Below, piece after piece: positions 26,581-37,555 of a DNA stretch of 64,000 nucleotides (the stretch's first letter is position 1; every line of letters starts with the position of its first letter). The notes under the pieces were generated by a model. The model ran no database searches and had not been told where the DNA came from. It was given only the letters and a program-made list of their open reading frames with translations. The translations under genes and the position numbers were made by a program. Origin of the DNA: an uncultured Flavobacteriaceae bacterium (GTDB taxonomy: Bacteria > Bacteroidota > Bacteroidia > Flavobacteriales > Flavobacteriaceae); assembly GCA_947500445.1 (NCBI GenBank), contig CANMSB010000015.1, positions 43,972 through 107,971 on the forward strand, read 5' to 3'.

Positions 26581-27105
26581 ATGTACCAGAAGTATAAAAA
26601 CGTAGAGACTGTAAAACCGGGAGGTTTGGATTTAAAGGACAAACTAGTCGGCGTACAGCGGGTTACCAAAGTAACCAAGGGTGGTAGGGCTTTCGGATTT
26701 TCCGCCATTGTGGTCGTAGGAGACGAGAACGGTGTCGTAGGACATGGTTTGGGCAAGTCCAAGGAAGTTGCCACCGCGATAGCGAAGGCAATTGAAGACG
26801 CCAAGAAAAATTTAATCCGTATACCATTGAACAAGCATACCCTTCCGCATGAGCAGAAAGGGAAATTTGGTGGAGCACGGGTGTACATTCAGCCAGCTTC
26901 GCATGGTACCGGTGTTATTGCCGGTGGTGCAGTACGTTCTGTTTTGGAATCGGTAGGGGTGCACGATGTACTTTCGAAGTCGCAAGGTTCCTCAAACCCG
27001 CACAACGTGGTGAAGGCCACTTTCGATGCACTGTTGCAACTGCGCGATGCCGGAGCGGTAGCGCGACAAAGAGGTGTGTCTCTAGAAAAGGTTTTTAAAG
27101 GATAA
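26581..27105 (+). CDS. rpsE: 30S ribosomal protein uS5 (S5)
   Basis: 174 residues. The double-stranded RNA-binding fold is seen in [19 protein letters not shown] and [19 protein letters not shown], and the C-terminal part in [19 protein letters not shown]. uS5 affects decoding fidelity. A 105-base gap without a recognised element follows before rpmD. Confidence 0.98.
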   Translation: MYQKYKNVETVKPGGLDLKDKLVGVQRVTKVTKGGRAFGFSAIVVVGDENGVVGHGLGKSKEVATAIAKAIEDAKKNLIRIPLNKHTLPHEQKGKFGGARVYIQPASHGTGVIAGGAVRSVLESVGVHDVLSKSQGSSNPHNVVKATFDALLQLRDAGAVARQRGVSLEKVFKG

Positions 27106-27210
27106 ATTAATAGTAGTATAAAGTACAAAGTAACTGGTATTCGGTAGTGTATTTACAAGTGCCCGCCCATACTACCTACAACATACGAAATACGCAATAC
27201 TAAATTTGAG

Positions 27211-27390
27211 ATGGCAAAGATTAAGGTAAAGCAGGTTCGTAGCAGTATTAAAAAATTGCAGAACCAAAAGAGAACATTGCAAGCATTGGGCCTTAAAAGA
27301 ATAGGGCAGGTGGTAGAACATGAGGCCACACCGAATATCCTTGGAATGATAGATAAAGTCAAACATTTGGTTTCTACCGAAGAAGCTTAA
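27211..27390 (+). CDS. rpmD: 50S ribosomal protein uL30 (L30)
   Basis: 59 residues from ATG 27211 to TAA 27388-27390: MAKIKVKQVRSSIKKLQNQK ... TLQALGLKRIGQVVEH ... GMIDKVKHLVSTEEA. The normal length and motif of bacterial uL30. It lies in its canonical place between rpsE and rplO. Confidence 0.96.
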   Translation: MAKIKVKQVRSSIKKLQNQKRTLQALGLKRIGQVVEHEATPNILGMIDKVKHLVSTEEA

Positions 27391-27404
27391 GATATTATAT
27401 AGAG

Positions 27405-27857
27405 ATGGATTTAAGTAGTTTAAAACCGGCAAAAGGTGCTTCCAACAAAGCTGGTAAAATCGTAGGAAGAGGTCAGGGCTCCGGAAAGGGAGGTACGGCT
27501 ACGCGAGGACATAAAGGTGCGAAGTCACGATCTGGTTATTCCAAGAAAATTGGTTTCGAGGGTGGTCAAATGCCATTGCAACGTCGTGTGCCTAAATTTG
27601 GCTTCACCAATATCAACAGAAAAGAATATCAGGGCATCAACTTGGATAAACTACAGGAGCTAGTAGACAAGAAGTTGGTTAAAGATACCGTCACCCACGA
27701 CGACCTTGTGGCTAACCGGTTAGCACGAAAAAACGATCTTGTAAAGATTTTGGGAGGTGGCGAATTAAAGGCATCCCTAAAAATTTCGGTACATAAATTT
27801 ACTGCTAGCGCCAAAGCGGCTATCGAAGCGGCCGGTGGCGAAGCAATAAATTTGTAA
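27405..27857 (+). CDS. rplO: 50S ribosomal protein uL15 (L15)
   Basis: 150 residues. The Gly/Lys-rich N terminus (GRGQGSGKGGTATRGHKGAKS) penetrates the rRNA, and a globular C-terminal part (ISVHKFTASAKAAIEAAGGEA) follows. Twelve bases before secY, the standard order. Confidence 0.97.
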   Translation: MDLSSLKPAKGASNKAGKIVGRGQGSGKGGTATRGHKGAKSRSGYSKKIGFEGGQMPLQRRVPKFGFTNINRKEYQGINLDKLQELVDKKLVKDTVTHDDLVANRLARKNDLVKILGGGELKASLKISVHKFTASAKAAIEAAGGEAINL

Positions 27858-27869
27858 GGAACAGTTATT

Positions 27870-29213
27870 ATGAAGAAATTTTTTGAGACCATATCCAATA
27901 TCTGGAAAATCGAAGAGCTTAGAAATAGGATTTTGATTACCCTAGGGCTACTCGCAGTATATCGTTTTGGTTGTCAGATCGTATTACCGGGTATCGATTC
28001 CAATCAGTTGGGCTCGTTGGCCGATGAAACGGGACAGGGAATATTTGGACTCTTAAATGCATTTACCGGAGGAGCTTTTTCCAATGCCTCCATTTTTGCA
28101 TTGGGTATCATGCCCTATATTTCTGCATCCATTGTGGTGCAGTTAATGGGTATCGCCATACCGTATCTTCAGAAGCTACAAAAAGAGGGAGAGAGTGGTA
28201 GAAAGACCATTAATCAGATTACCCGATGGTTGACCATTGCAATCTGTGTGGTTCAGGCACCGGCATACCTATATGGGTTGGAGGCGTTCGGTGTTCCGAA
28301 CAGTGCCTTCGTTCTTGGAAAAGGAATCGATTTTATTATACCGGCGGTAATCATATTGGTTACAGGCTGTGTATTTGCCATGTGGTTGGGTGAAAAGATT
28401 ACGGATAAGGGTATCGGAAATGGTATTTCTCTTCTGATCATGATCGGTATTATCGCAACCATGCCCCAGTCTTTTGTGCAGGAATTTGTATCACGTACTG
28501 CCAATAACACCGGCGGGTTGATGTTTATTCTTATCGAAGTGATTATTTGGTTCTTGGTAATATTGGCCAGTGTGTTGTTGGTCATGGCGACAAGACAGAT
28601 TCCGGTGCAGTACGCAAGAAGGACCGCCTCTGGAGGGTATGAGAAAAACGTGATGGGATCGCGACAATATATTCCATTAAAGTTGAATGCCTCTGGGGTG
28701 ATGCCAATTATTTTTGCGCAAGCAATTATGTTCGTCCCCGGATTGATAGGTGGCGCTTTTGACGAAACTGCTGCCGGTCAGTGGATTCAAGTGCAGTTTA
28801 GCGATATTTTCGGATGGGCCTATAACATCCTGTTCGGGTTATTGATTATCATATTCACCTACTTTTATACGGCGATTACCGTTCCTACCAATAAAATGGC
28901 GGACGATTTGAAGCGTAGTGGAGGATTCATTCCCGGAATACGTCCGGGTAAGGAAACCGGTGACTATTTGGATAAGATTATGTCGTTGATTACTTTGCCA
29001 GGTTCCATATTTTTAGCACTTTTGGCGGTTTTACCGGCAATCGTCGTAAAACTTATGGATGTTCAGGCAGGTTGGGCGTTGTTTTTCGGAGGTACATCAC
29101 TTTTAATTATGGTGGGTGTGGCCATTGACACCGTACAACAGGTCAACGCTTATTTGTTGAATAGACATTATGATGGATTAATGAAATCCGGTAAAAATAG
29201 AAAAGTAGCTTAA
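27870..29213 (+). CDS. secY: Preprotein translocase subunit SecY
   Basis: 447 residues with ten predicted membrane helices. The conserved segments are present: LGIMPYISASIVVQLMGIAI (helix 2), KITDKGIGNGISLLIMIGI, and GFIPGIRPGKETGDYLDKI before the last pair of helices. SecY forms the protein-conducting channel of the inner membrane with SecE and SecG. It is encoded in the spc run after rplO; adk and map, which follow it in many other bacteria, are absent and infA comes next. Confidence 0.98.
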   Translation: MKKFFETISNIWKIEELRNRILITLGLLAVYRFGCQIVLPGIDSNQLGSLADETGQGIFGLLNAFTGGAFSNASIFALGIMPYISASIVVQLMGIAIPYLQKLQKEGESGRKTINQITRWLTIAICVVQAPAYLYGLEAFGVPNSAFVLGKGIDFIIPAVIILVTGCVFAMWLGEKITDKGIGNGISLLIMIGIIATMPQSFVQEFVSRTANNTGGLMFILIEVIIWFLVILASVLLVMATRQIPVQYARRTASGGYEKNVMGSRQYIPLKLNASGVMPIIFAQAIMFVPGLIGGAFDETAAGQWIQVQFSDIFGWAYNILFGLLIIIFTYFYTAITVPTNKMADDLKRSGGFIPGIRPGKETGDYLDKIMSLITLPGSIFLALLAVLPAIVVKLMDVQAGWALFFGGTSLLIMVGVAIDTVQQVNAYLLNRHYDGLMKSGKNRKVA

Positions 29214-29264
29214 GTGAAAAAGAATGCAACGGGTATTTCTAAAGCCTGTTGAAAAGGGAATACT

Positions 29265-29480
29265 ATGGCGAAACAAGCAGCAATAGAGCAAGATGGAAGT
29301 ATTATCGAAGCATTGTCCAATGCGATGTTTCGGGTAGAATTGGAAAATGGGCATGTAGTTACCGCACATATTTCCGGAAAGATGCGTATGCATTACATAA
29401 AGTTGCTTCCCGGAGATAAGGTAAAGTTGGAAATGAGTCCGTACGATTTAACAAAAGCACGGATAACCTATAGGTACTAA
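29265..29480 (+). CDS. infA: Translation initiation factor IF-1
   Basis: 71 residues, a single OB fold: [39 protein letters not shown] and a C-terminal [14 protein letters not shown]-1 occupies the A site during initiation. It is followed 97 bases later by rpmJ. Confidence 0.98.
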   Translation: MAKQAAIEQDGSIIEALSNAMFRVELENGHVVTAHISGKMRMHYIKLLPGDKVKLEMSPYDLTKARITYRY

Positions 29481-29577
29481 GTCGTTTTGTAACCAAAACG
29501 ATAGCAAGAATAAAGGATACGGGAGAACAACTACCGGTCCGCAAAAGTAGATAAAGGCAGTAGTAAAATATAAGGAC

Positions 29578-29694
29578 GTGAAAGTAAGAGCATCAGTTAA
29601 GAAAAGAAGTGCCGACTGCAAAATTGTTCGCAGAAAGGGCAGGTTGTACGTAATCAACAAAAAGAATCCTAGGTTTAAACAAAGACAAGGCTAG
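29578..29694 (+). CDS. rpmJ: 50S ribosomal protein bL36 (L36), GTG start
   Basis: 38 residues, starting at GTG 29578 and ending at TAG 29692-29694, two bases before rpsM. It reads (M)[20 protein letters not shown] then [17 protein letters not shown], a full bL36. Only one of the usual zinc-binding Cys/His residues is retained (Cys14), so this is the zinc-independent form. No ATG lies in frame nearby. Canonical position between infA and rpsM supports the call. Confidence 0.95.
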   Translation: MKVRASVKKRSADCKIVRRKGRLYVINKKNPRFKQRQG

Positions 29695-29696
29695 TT

Positions 29697-30071
29697 ATGG
29701 CAAGAATTGCAGGTATAGATGTACCAAAACAGAAAAGGGGCGTTATCGCGTTGACTTACATCTTTGGTATCGGGAAAAGCAGGGCAAAGGAAATTTTGGC
29801 CGTTGCAAAGGTGAATGAAGATACCAAGGTATCGGATTGGAACGATGATGAGATAGGACGCATCCGTGATGCCGTTGGTTCCTACACCATCGAAGGAGAG
29901 CTTCGTTCCGAGACGCAGTTGAACATCAAACGTCTAATGGATATCGGTTGTTACCGGGGTATTCGCCACAGATCTGGTTTGCCGTTGAGAGGACAACGTA
30001 CAAAAAACAATTCCAGGACGAGAAAAGGAAAACGTAAAACAGTTGCCAACAAGAAAAAGGCTACTAAATAA
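29697..30071 (+). CDS. rpsM: 30S ribosomal protein uS13 (S13)
   Basis: 124 residues with the [20 protein letters not shown] opening, the helix-two-turn-helix segment [14 protein letters not shown] and the C-terminal [20 protein letters not shown] tail that contacts tRNAs. It starts the alpha-operon part (rpsM-rpsK-rpsD-rpoA-rplQ). Confidence 0.98.
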   Translation: MARIAGIDVPKQKRGVIALTYIFGIGKSRAKEILAVAKVNEDTKVSDWNDDEIGRIRDAVGSYTIEGELRSETQLNIKRLMDIGCYRGIRHRSGLPLRGQRTKNNSRTRKGKRKTVANKKKATK

Positions 30072-30170
30072 TAAATAGTCATTAGTATTTAGACGTTAGA
30101 AGAATCTGTTTGAAATGTAAAAGTCTAGGATTCCAATAACTAAGAACTAACAACTAGAAACTAAAAGAAT

Positions 30171-30563
30171 ATGGCAAAGACAAATGCAAAAGCCGCTAAA
30201 AAGCGAAAGGTAGTTATCGAATCTGTAGGAGAGGCCCACGTAACGGCTTCTTTTAACAATATCATTATTTCCTTGACCAATAAAAAGGGAGACGTTATTT
30301 CATGGTCTTCAGCCGGTAAAATGGGTTTTAGGGGTTCCAAAAAGAATACTCCTTACGCTGCACAGATTGCGGCCGAAGATTGTGCAAAGGTTGCGCACGA
30401 AGCCGGTTTGCGAAAGGTAAAGGTATATGTCAAAGGGCCTGGAAACGGAAGGGAGTCCGCAATACGCTCCATACACAACTCCGGAATAGAGGTTACCGAA
30501 ATTATCGATGTTACCCCAATGCCGCACAACGGGTGTAGGCCTCCAAAGAGAAGAAGAGTTTAA
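30171..30563 (+). CDS. rpsK: 30S ribosomal protein uS11 (S11)
   Basis: 130 residues with the signature [20 protein letters not shown], a middle [16 protein letters not shown] and the C-terminal [18 protein letters not shown]. It lies on the platform of the small subunit. The 99 bases upstream and 90 downstream contain no recognised element. Confidence 0.98.
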   Translation: MAKTNAKAAKKRKVVIESVGEAHVTASFNNIIISLTNKKGDVISWSSAGKMGFRGSKKNTPYAAQIAAEDCAKVAHEAGLRKVKVYVKGPGNGRESAIRSIHNSGIEVTEIIDVTPMPHNGCRPPKRRRV

Positions 30564-30653
30564 ATCACATTAATTTATATTTCAACCGAAGTGTAGTGAA
30601 CGATTATCGAAGGATAAGCCTTAATTCATAATCACACTTCAAACAATTAGAAA

Positions 30654-31259
30654 ATGGCAAGATATACAGGACCAACTAGTAAAATCGCAAGAAAGTTCGG
30701 AGAGGCGATTTATGGAGAGGACAAAGCTTTTGATAAAAAGAGCTACCCACCAGGACAACACGGCCAGAACAGACGTCGTGGAAAACAATCCGAATATTCC
30801 GTCCAGTTGATGGAAAAACAAAAAGCAAAGTATACGTACGGTATCCTTGAAAAACAATTTAGAAACCTGTTCGGAAAAGCGAACAGAAGTAAAGGGGTTA
30901 CCGGTGAAGTGCTCTTACAACTTTGCGAATCCCGTTTGGACAATGTGGTTTTTCGTATGGGAATAGCCCCAACAAGAAGAGGTGCCCGTCAGTTGGTATC
31001 CCACAGACACATTACCGTTAACGGAGAGCTGGTAAACATACCATCATACTCTTTAAAGGCAGGTGACGTAGTCGGTGTCCGTGAAAAGTCCAAATCGCTT
31101 CAGGCAATCGGAGATGCTCTTTCAGCGAACAGCAAAGTATACGAATGGATCAGCTGGAATTCGGAAAAAATGGAAGGTATTTATATTTCCGTTCCCGAAA
31201 GAATGCAGATTCCAGAGAATATAAAAGAACAATTAATCGTCGAGTTATACTCAAAATAA
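30654..31259 (+). CDS. rpsD: 30S ribosomal protein uS4 (S4)
   Basis: 201 residues. The N-terminal part is the zinc-free type ([19 protein letters not shown]). The S4 RNA-binding domain follows ([39 protein letters not shown]). uS4 starts 16S assembly and in other bacteria represses its own operon. Nineteen bases before rpoA. Confidence 0.98.
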   Translation: MARYTGPTSKIARKFGEAIYGEDKAFDKKSYPPGQHGQNRRRGKQSEYSVQLMEKQKAKYTYGILEKQFRNLFGKANRSKGVTGEVLLQLCESRLDNVVFRMGIAPTRRGARQLVSHRHITVNGELVNIPSYSLKAGDVVGVREKSKSLQAIGDALSANSKVYEWISWNSEKMEGIYISVPERMQIPENIKEQLIVELYSK

Positions 31260-31278
31260 ACCAACACGGATCCAGATT

Positions 31279-32271
31279 ATGGCATTATTTAATTTTCAGA
31301 AACCCGACAAAGTTATAATGATCGATTCCTCAGATTTCAAAGGGAAGTTTGAATTCCGCCCTTTGGAACCTGGTTATGGATTGACTGTTGGAAACGCATT
31401 ACGAAGGGTATTGCTCTCCGCATTGGAGGGACATGCGATTACTTCGGTACGTATCGACGCCGTGGAACACGAGTTTTCCGTTATTCCGGGAGTCGTGGAA
31501 GATGTTACCGAAATGATATTGAACTTGAAACAAGTACGTTTTAAGAAGCAGATAGAAGATTCGGAAGCCGAAACGGTATCCATTTCGGTAAGCGGAAAAA
31601 ACCAAATGACCGCCGGTGATTTTCAAAAATTCATTTCCGGTTACCAAGTATTGAATCCGGACCTTGTTATCTGTAATATGGATGCCAAGGTGAACATCAA
31701 CATGGAAATAACCTTGGATAAAGGTCGTGGCTATGTTCCTGCGGAAGAAAACAAAAAAGGTGGTCTTGCCTTAGGTACCATTGCTGTAGATTCTATTTTT
31801 ACACCAGTTAAGAACGTAAAATACAGTATTGAAAACTTTAGGGTAGAACAAAAGACCGATTACGAAAAATTGGTTTTTGAAATCGAGACCGATGGTTCTA
31901 TACATCCAAAGGACGCGCTTACCGAAGCGGCAAAAGTGTTGATACATCACTTTATGTTGTTCTCCGATGAGCGGATTACCTTGGAGGCCGACGAAATTGC
32001 ACAGACGGAAACCTATGACGAAGAGTCGTTACACATGCGACAACTGTTAAAGACCAAATTGGTCGATATGGATTTGTCGGTACGTGCATTGAACTGCTTG
32101 AAAGCCGCAGAAGTGGATACCCTTGGAGATTTGGTTTCCTTTAATAAAAACGATTTGATGAAGTTTAGGAACTTCGGTAAAAAATCGTTGACAGAATTAG
32201 AAGAATTGGTCATCAACAAAGGATTGAGCTTTGGAATGGACCTTTCAAAATACAAATTGGATAAAGATTAA
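31279..32271 (+). CDS. rpoA: RNA polymerase alpha subunit
   Basis: 330 residues. The N-terminal dimerisation domain has [20 protein letters not shown] and [14 protein letters not shown] linker follows, and then the C-terminal DNA- and activator-binding domain ([35 protein letters not shown]). Length and order are typical. It lies between rpsD and rplQ. Confidence 0.98.
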   Translation: MALFNFQKPDKVIMIDSSDFKGKFEFRPLEPGYGLTVGNALRRVLLSALEGHAITSVRIDAVEHEFSVIPGVVEDVTEMILNLKQVRFKKQIEDSEAETVSISVSGKNQMTAGDFQKFISGYQVLNPDLVICNMDAKVNINMEITLDKGRGYVPAEENKKGGLALGTIAVDSIFTPVKNVKYSIENFRVEQKTDYEKLVFEIETDGSIHPKDALTEAAKVLIHHFMLFSDERITLEADEIAQTETYDEESLHMRQLLKTKLVDMDLSVRALNCLKAAEVDTLGDLVSFNKNDLMKFRNFGKKSLTELEELVINKGLSFGMDLSKYKLDKD

Positions 32272-32324
32272 TTTATCTTCTATTAGAAGGGAACGTCCCG
32301 GACAAGGAAGGCAATAACTAGAAA

Positions 32325-32858
32325 ATGAGACACGGTAAAAAAGTCAATCATTTAGGAAGAAAGTCGGCGCATCGAAAAGCGATGTTGGCCAATATGGCTT
32401 GTTCCTTAATTGAACATAAACGAATCAATACCACTGTTGCCAAGGCCAAGGCCCTAAAACAGTTTATTGAGCCATTGATTACGAAATCAAAGGCAGAGAA
32501 CAACGTTACCACTGAAAAGGGAACGCACAATAGGCGTATCGTTTTCAAAAACTTGCGTGACAAGTACGCGGTAAGCGAGTTGTTCGGAGCGGTATCGGAA
32601 AAAGTAGGTGAACGCCCGGGAGGGTATACCCGAATTATTAAACTGGGTACCCGTTTAGGGGATAACGCCGATATGGCAATGATCGAGTTGGTAGACTTTA
32701 ACGAGTTGTACAACGCCGACAAGCAAAAGAAGAAAACCACGCGACGAAGCCGTAGGGGCAGCGGTACCAAAACGCAGACACCACCGGTGGCCTTAGCGGA
32801 GGAAAAGACAGCAACTTCTAAAGATATCGAAGCAAAAGCCGATGACTCCGAAGAATAA
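32325..32858 (+). CDS. rplQ: 50S ribosomal protein bL17 (L17) with C-terminal extension
   Basis: 177 residues. The core ([20 protein letters not shown] ... [18 protein letters not shown] ... [18 protein letters not shown]) is normal. It is followed by about 45 extra residues rich in Lys, Thr, Ala and Glu ([16 protein letters not shown], then an acidic end), a tail length commonly seen in Bacteroidota. It closes the ribosomal run and is followed by a strong terminator. Confidence 0.97.
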   Translation: MRHGKKVNHLGRKSAHRKAMLANMACSLIEHKRINTTVAKAKALKQFIEPLITKSKAENNVTTEKGTHNRRIVFKNLRDKYAVSELFGAVSEKVGERPGGYTRIIKLGTRLGDNADMAMIELVDFNELYNADKQKKKTTRRSRRGSGTKTQTPPVALAEEKTATSKDIEAKADDSEE

Positions 32859-32882
32859 GATGTCAATAACTAGTAATAAATT

Positions 32883-32916
32883 AAAAAGGATAAGCTTTTA
32901 AGCTTATCCTTTTTTT
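32883..32916 (+). terminator. Rho-independent terminator closing the ribosomal cluster
   Basis: Perfect stem GGATAAGCTT (32888-32897) / AAGCTTATCC (32900-32909) with a 2-base loop, extended by A5/T5, and a run of seven T at 32910-32916. It lies 25 bases after the rplQ stop. Confidence 0.92.
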
Positions 32917-32952
32917 ATGTTTTTTTGTGAAATTTTAATAGAGAGATCCCAT

Positions 32953-34077
32953 ATGAATTATCAATCGAGAAAAAAAGCATTAGTGTTATTGGCCGACGGC
33001 ACCATTTTTTATGGTAAATCGGTAGGTGGTAAAGAAGGTACTGCCTTTGGCGAGGTCTGTTTTAATACCGGAATGACGGGATATCAGGAAATTTTTACCG
33101 ACCCATCCTATTTTGGGCAGATCATGGTGACCACAAATGCCCATATCGGTAATTACGGTACCAATGTTGAAGAGGTGGAATCCGACGGTATAAAGATCGC
33201 CGGCCTTATCTGCCGTAACTTTAGTTATGAGTATTCCAGACCGATTGCCGACAGTGGTTTGGAAACGTTTTTAGAGCAAAACGGTCTCTTCGCAATTTCG
33301 GATGTGGACACCAGGGCCTTAGTGAGCTACATACGGGATAATGGTGCCATGAACGCGGTAATATCTACGGAAGTCGACGCTATAGAGGAGTTAAAGAAAA
33401 AACTTGCCGCCATACCAAGTATGGAAGGCTTGGAACTCGCCTCTAAAGTATCCACTGCGGAACCTTATTTTTATGGAGAAGAAAATGCCGCAATAAAAAT
33501 CGCCGCACTCGATATTGGTATCAAAAAGAATATTTTACGAAACCTTGCAAAGCGGGGTGCCTATATAAAAGTGTTTCCGTACAACACCCCTTTTGAAGAT
33601 CTAAAAGCATGGGCGCCCGATGGTTATTTTATTTCGAACGGTCCCGGGGATCCACAGCCGCTTACCGATGCCATAGCTACGGCAAAGCAAATGATCCAAA
33701 CGGATAAACCGGTTTTTGGAATATGCTTGGGGCATCAAGTAATCGCCTTGGCAAATGGTATCGATACCTATAAGATGCACAATGGGCACCGCGGTATCAA
33801 TCACCCTATCGTGAACCTGTTGACGGGCAAGGGAGAGATCACTTCCCAAAACCACGGTTTTGCGATCAATAGGGAACAAACGGAGGCACACCCGGATCTT
33901 GAGATTACCCATGTACACTTAAACGATCAAACGGTAGCGGGAATACGCATGAAGGACAAGAATGTTTTTTCGGTACAGTACCACCCCGAAGCCAGTCCGG
34001 GACCGCACGATGCCGAATACCTGTTCGATACTTTTTTCGACATGATCAAACCGAACGATTCGGTTGCCGTATCCTAG
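32953..34077 (+). CDS. carA: Carbamoyl-phosphate synthase, small (glutaminase) subunit
   Basis: 374 residues from ATG 32953 (MNYQSRKKALVLLADGTIFY). A start at 32917 would lie in the preceding terminator and was not used. The N-terminal CPSase domain is followed by a class I glutamine amidotransferase with nucleophile Cys in FGICLGHQVIALA and the His/Glu pair in QYHPEASPGP. It supplies ammonia to CarB for carbamoyl phosphate, used in arginine and pyrimidine synthesis. carB is not in the window. The rplQ-carA-eno order is familiar from Flavobacteriaceae. Confidence 0.97.
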   Translation: MNYQSRKKALVLLADGTIFYGKSVGGKEGTAFGEVCFNTGMTGYQEIFTDPSYFGQIMVTTNAHIGNYGTNVEEVESDGIKIAGLICRNFSYEYSRPIADSGLETFLEQNGLFAISDVDTRALVSYIRDNGAMNAVISTEVDAIEELKKKLAAIPSMEGLELASKVSTAEPYFYGEENAAIKIAALDIGIKKNILRNLAKRGAYIKVFPYNTPFEDLKAWAPDGYFISNGPGDPQPLTDAIATAKQMIQTDKPVFGICLGHQVIALANGIDTYKMHNGHRGINHPIVNLLTGKGEITSQNHGFAINREQTEAHPDLEITHVHLNDQTVAGIRMKDKNVFSVQYHPEASPGPHDAEYLFDTFFDMIKPNDSVAVS

Positions 34078-34112
34078 TTTAAATTAGTGTTATATCACAT
34101 TTCCAAAGCGTA

Positions 34113-34139
34113 TTGTGCGACCTTGGTTCCGTATCTTTG
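34113..34139 (+). promoter_or_regulatory. Promoter of eno
   Basis: TTG at 34113-34115 and a perfect TAnnTTTG box (TATCTTTG, 34132-34139) 16 bases apart. This spacing is slightly short. It gives a leader of about 175 bases that contains a small hairpin (AACTCG-AAA-CGAGTT, 34274-34288) and a second inverted repeat GGCTT/AAGCC near 34193-34205. Confidence 0.6.
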
Positions 34140-34314
34140 CGCTTTTTGCACTCAAATTGCTTTTTTTAGCGCATCAGATGTTCCTGGGTAAAGGCTTTTT
34201 TAAGCCGCTGAGCTGGGTTACTAAGCTTAAAAAAAATAGTGTTGCAAAAGATAATTTTGAAAAGAAGTACAAAAACTCGAAACGAGTTCTTTAAAAATAA
34301 CTGAAAAAAAATAA

Positions 34315-35609
<1,295 letters not shown>

Positions 35610-35610
<1 letters not shown>

Positions 35611-35770
35611 TACCATTTCTGGTGTTAAATTACCCATTAAAAATTGTTCTTTTCCGTGTATGCTTCAAAATAAAATCCAACCATAGCTACTGCTATGCTT
35701 GGGTTTTCTTTTTCGCCTACCCAAAAAATTCCTGGTTTTTATTTACGTAATTTAACACCAGAAATGGTAT
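35610..35770. repeat. 161-bp intergenic element with perfect 24-bp terminal inverted repeats
   Basis: Left end 35610-35633 begins ATACCATTTCTGGTGTTAAA; right end 35747-35770 is its exact reverse complement over 24 bases. The centre holds a hairpin (CATAGC-TACT-GCTATG, about 35683-35698). No coding capacity. Read on the minus strand, the centre (GCATAGCAGTAGCTATGGTT) resembles copies at 53975-54150 and 60713-60930. The structure is MITE-like; no flanking direct repeat was recognised. Confidence 0.75.
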
Positions 35771-35792
35771 AGGAAGGCGCTTTTCCCGATAT

Positions 35793-35835
35793 AAAAACCT
35801 ATTCGTTTTCCTGATGGAATCGAATAGGTTTTTTT
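35793..35835 (+). terminator. Strong hairpin terminator downstream of eno
   Basis: AAAAACCTATTCG (35793-35805) pairs with CGAATAGGTTTTT (35821-35833), 13 perfect base pairs, with a T-run at the end of the right arm. It ends eno transcription beyond the inserted element, and lies 67 bases before the next gene. Confidence 0.85.
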
Positions 35836-35902
35836 GGTTTTAGGAGCAACGTGGTAAACGAATTTTGAATATCTTGTAGCGTTTCAACAATAGGAAAACC
35901 AC

Positions 35903-37438
35903 ATGAACAATTTTTTATTCGTAGCGGCAGAGAACGACGCTATTCCAGATTGTAAAGCAGGAGGTATGGGAGATGTAGTACGCGATGTACCGCGTCAAAT
36001 TTCCGCTATGGGCGACAAGGTGCATGTTGTTGTGCCATCCTATGGCCGTTTGCACCAGGGGGGTACGTTTAAAACACACCTCAATTTTCCGTTACGCGGT
36101 ACCACATACACGGCGGATCTTTACGAGGTCATCCCCAAAAAGGAGTTTAAGAACGTACACCACTATGTAATCCACCACCCGGAGATAGAGGAGGGGGATA
36201 TTGCCCATATTTACCATAACGATCCTACCGAGCCTTTCTATACCGATGCGATAAAGTATTTTATATTTTGTACCGCCGTTGCCGAAGCGTTAAAAAAAGA
36301 GGCTTTTGGTAAATTGGATGTGGTGCACATGCACGATTGGCATTCGAGCCTGGTACTCTTTTTAAAGAAGTATCACCCTTCCTATAGTTCGTTGAAGAAA
36401 ATGCGATATGTGTACAGCATTCATAATTTGGCGATACAGGGCATTCGTCCTTTTGAGGATAACTATTCCTCATTGAGCACTTGGTTTCCCCAAATCGATT
36501 ATGACGAGAAAGCCCTATTGGATTATCGATATCGGGACTGTATCAATCTGATGGCCGTTGGCATTCGATTGGCCGATGCCGTACATACCGTGTCGCCCTC
36601 GTACAAAGAGGATGTGCTAAAACCGAGTTCCCCACCGGAGTTTATCGGTGGCGAAGGGTTGGAGACCGATCTGATAAAAGCGGAGAACGAAGGGCGGCTG
36701 TTCGGTATACTGAACGGCTGTAACTACAATAACGTTCGCGTTGCCGATACCGGAAAGCTGTATCGCAATACCGTAAAGGCACTTTTCAGGTGGTTACAGG
36801 AAGAATCTAAAAAATATAAGGCGGACTTCCTGGCCCATACCGGGGAGAAAGTAATGGAGTATGTGGCCAATCATCCAAAGTTTATCGTTTCGAGCGTGGC
36901 CCGGTTAACGGAACAAAAGTTCTATTTCTTCAAACGCTCTCCAGAGGCCTTTGAACAACTGTTGCAAAAGCTTGAGGCCGTTGGTGGTATTTTTATGTTG
37001 TTGGGTACGGGCGCCCCAGAGTATGAAGCACTTTTTCGGGATATGAGTTATGCGCACCGGAATTTTATTTTCACCAATGGGCAATCGGAAGACCTTATCG
37101 ATTCGATCTATTTGGAATCCGACCTCTATTTTATGCCCAGCCTTTTCGAACCATGCGGTATCAGCCAAATGCTGGCCATGCGAAACGGAAATCCTTGTTT
37201 GGTACACCATACGGGCGGTCTTACGGATACCGTTGCACACATGAAAACCGGCTTCGCCTTTGATGGCGATACCTACGATGAAAAAATCCGGAACATGTTG
37301 TCCAGTTTCGATATGGCGCTCGATGTTTTCCAGAACGATAAGAAAAAATGGAAGCAGATACAGACAGCGGCCAAAAAGAAGCGGTTTACTTGGGAAAAAT
37401 CGGTATCGAAGTATTATGAACAACTGTATTTGCTGTAA
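35903..37438 (+). CDS. glgA: Glycogen/starch synthase-like glycosyltransferase (GT5)
   Basis: 511 residues. The GT5 N-terminal Rossmann domain has the ADP-glucose-loop motif KAGGMGDV (18-25), DVVHMHDWHSSLVLF and YSIHNLAIQG. The C-terminal domain has VARLTEQKF and the nucleotide-sugar site LFEPCGISQMLAMRNG followed by HHTGGLTDTV. The family transfers glucose from ADP-glucose to growing alpha-1,4-glucan. No glgB, glgC or glgP adjoins it, so activity in glycogen synthesis is inferred from motifs only. It stands between eno and gltA as a single gene. Confidence 0.85.
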   Translation: MNNFLFVAAENDAIPDCKAGGMGDVVRDVPRQISAMGDKVHVVVPSYGRLHQGGTFKTHLNFPLRGTTYTADLYEVIPKKEFKNVHHYVIHHPEIEEGDIAHIYHNDPTEPFYTDAIKYFIFCTAVAEALKKEAFGKLDVVHMHDWHSSLVLFLKKYHPSYSSLKKMRYVYSIHNLAIQGIRPFEDNYSSLSTWFPQIDYDEKALLDYRYRDCINLMAVGIRLADAVHTVSPSYKEDVLKPSSPPEFIGGEGLETDLIKAENEGRLFGILNGCNYNNVRVADTGKLYRNTVKALFRWLQEESKKYKADFLAHTGEKVMEYVANHPKFIVSSVARLTEQKFYFFKRSPEAFEQLLQKLEAVGGIFMLLGTGAPEYEALFRDMSYAHRNFIFTNGQSEDLIDSIYLESDLYFMPSLFEPCGISQMLAMRNGNPCLVHHTGGLTDTVAHMKTGFAFDGDTYDEKIRNMLSSFDMALDVFQNDKKKWKQIQTAAKKKRFTWEKSVSKYYEQLYLL

Positions 37439-37492
37439 CGAAAATCACCAGCTTTAAGAGCGTTAATAAATGTCTAAATCAGGGAGTCTGAA

Positions 37493-37523
37493 TTGTTAAC
37501 GTCCCCTGTTTTTCTTACCTTCG
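37493..37523 (+). promoter_or_regulatory. Promoter of gltA
   Basis: TTG at 37493-37495, a 20-base spacer, and TACCTTCG at 37516-37523, one mismatch from TAnnTTTG. It leaves a leader of about 25 bases before the ATG at 37556. Confidence 0.55.
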
Positions 37524-37555
37524 CGACTCACTTAAAAATTAAGTAATCACAACAA

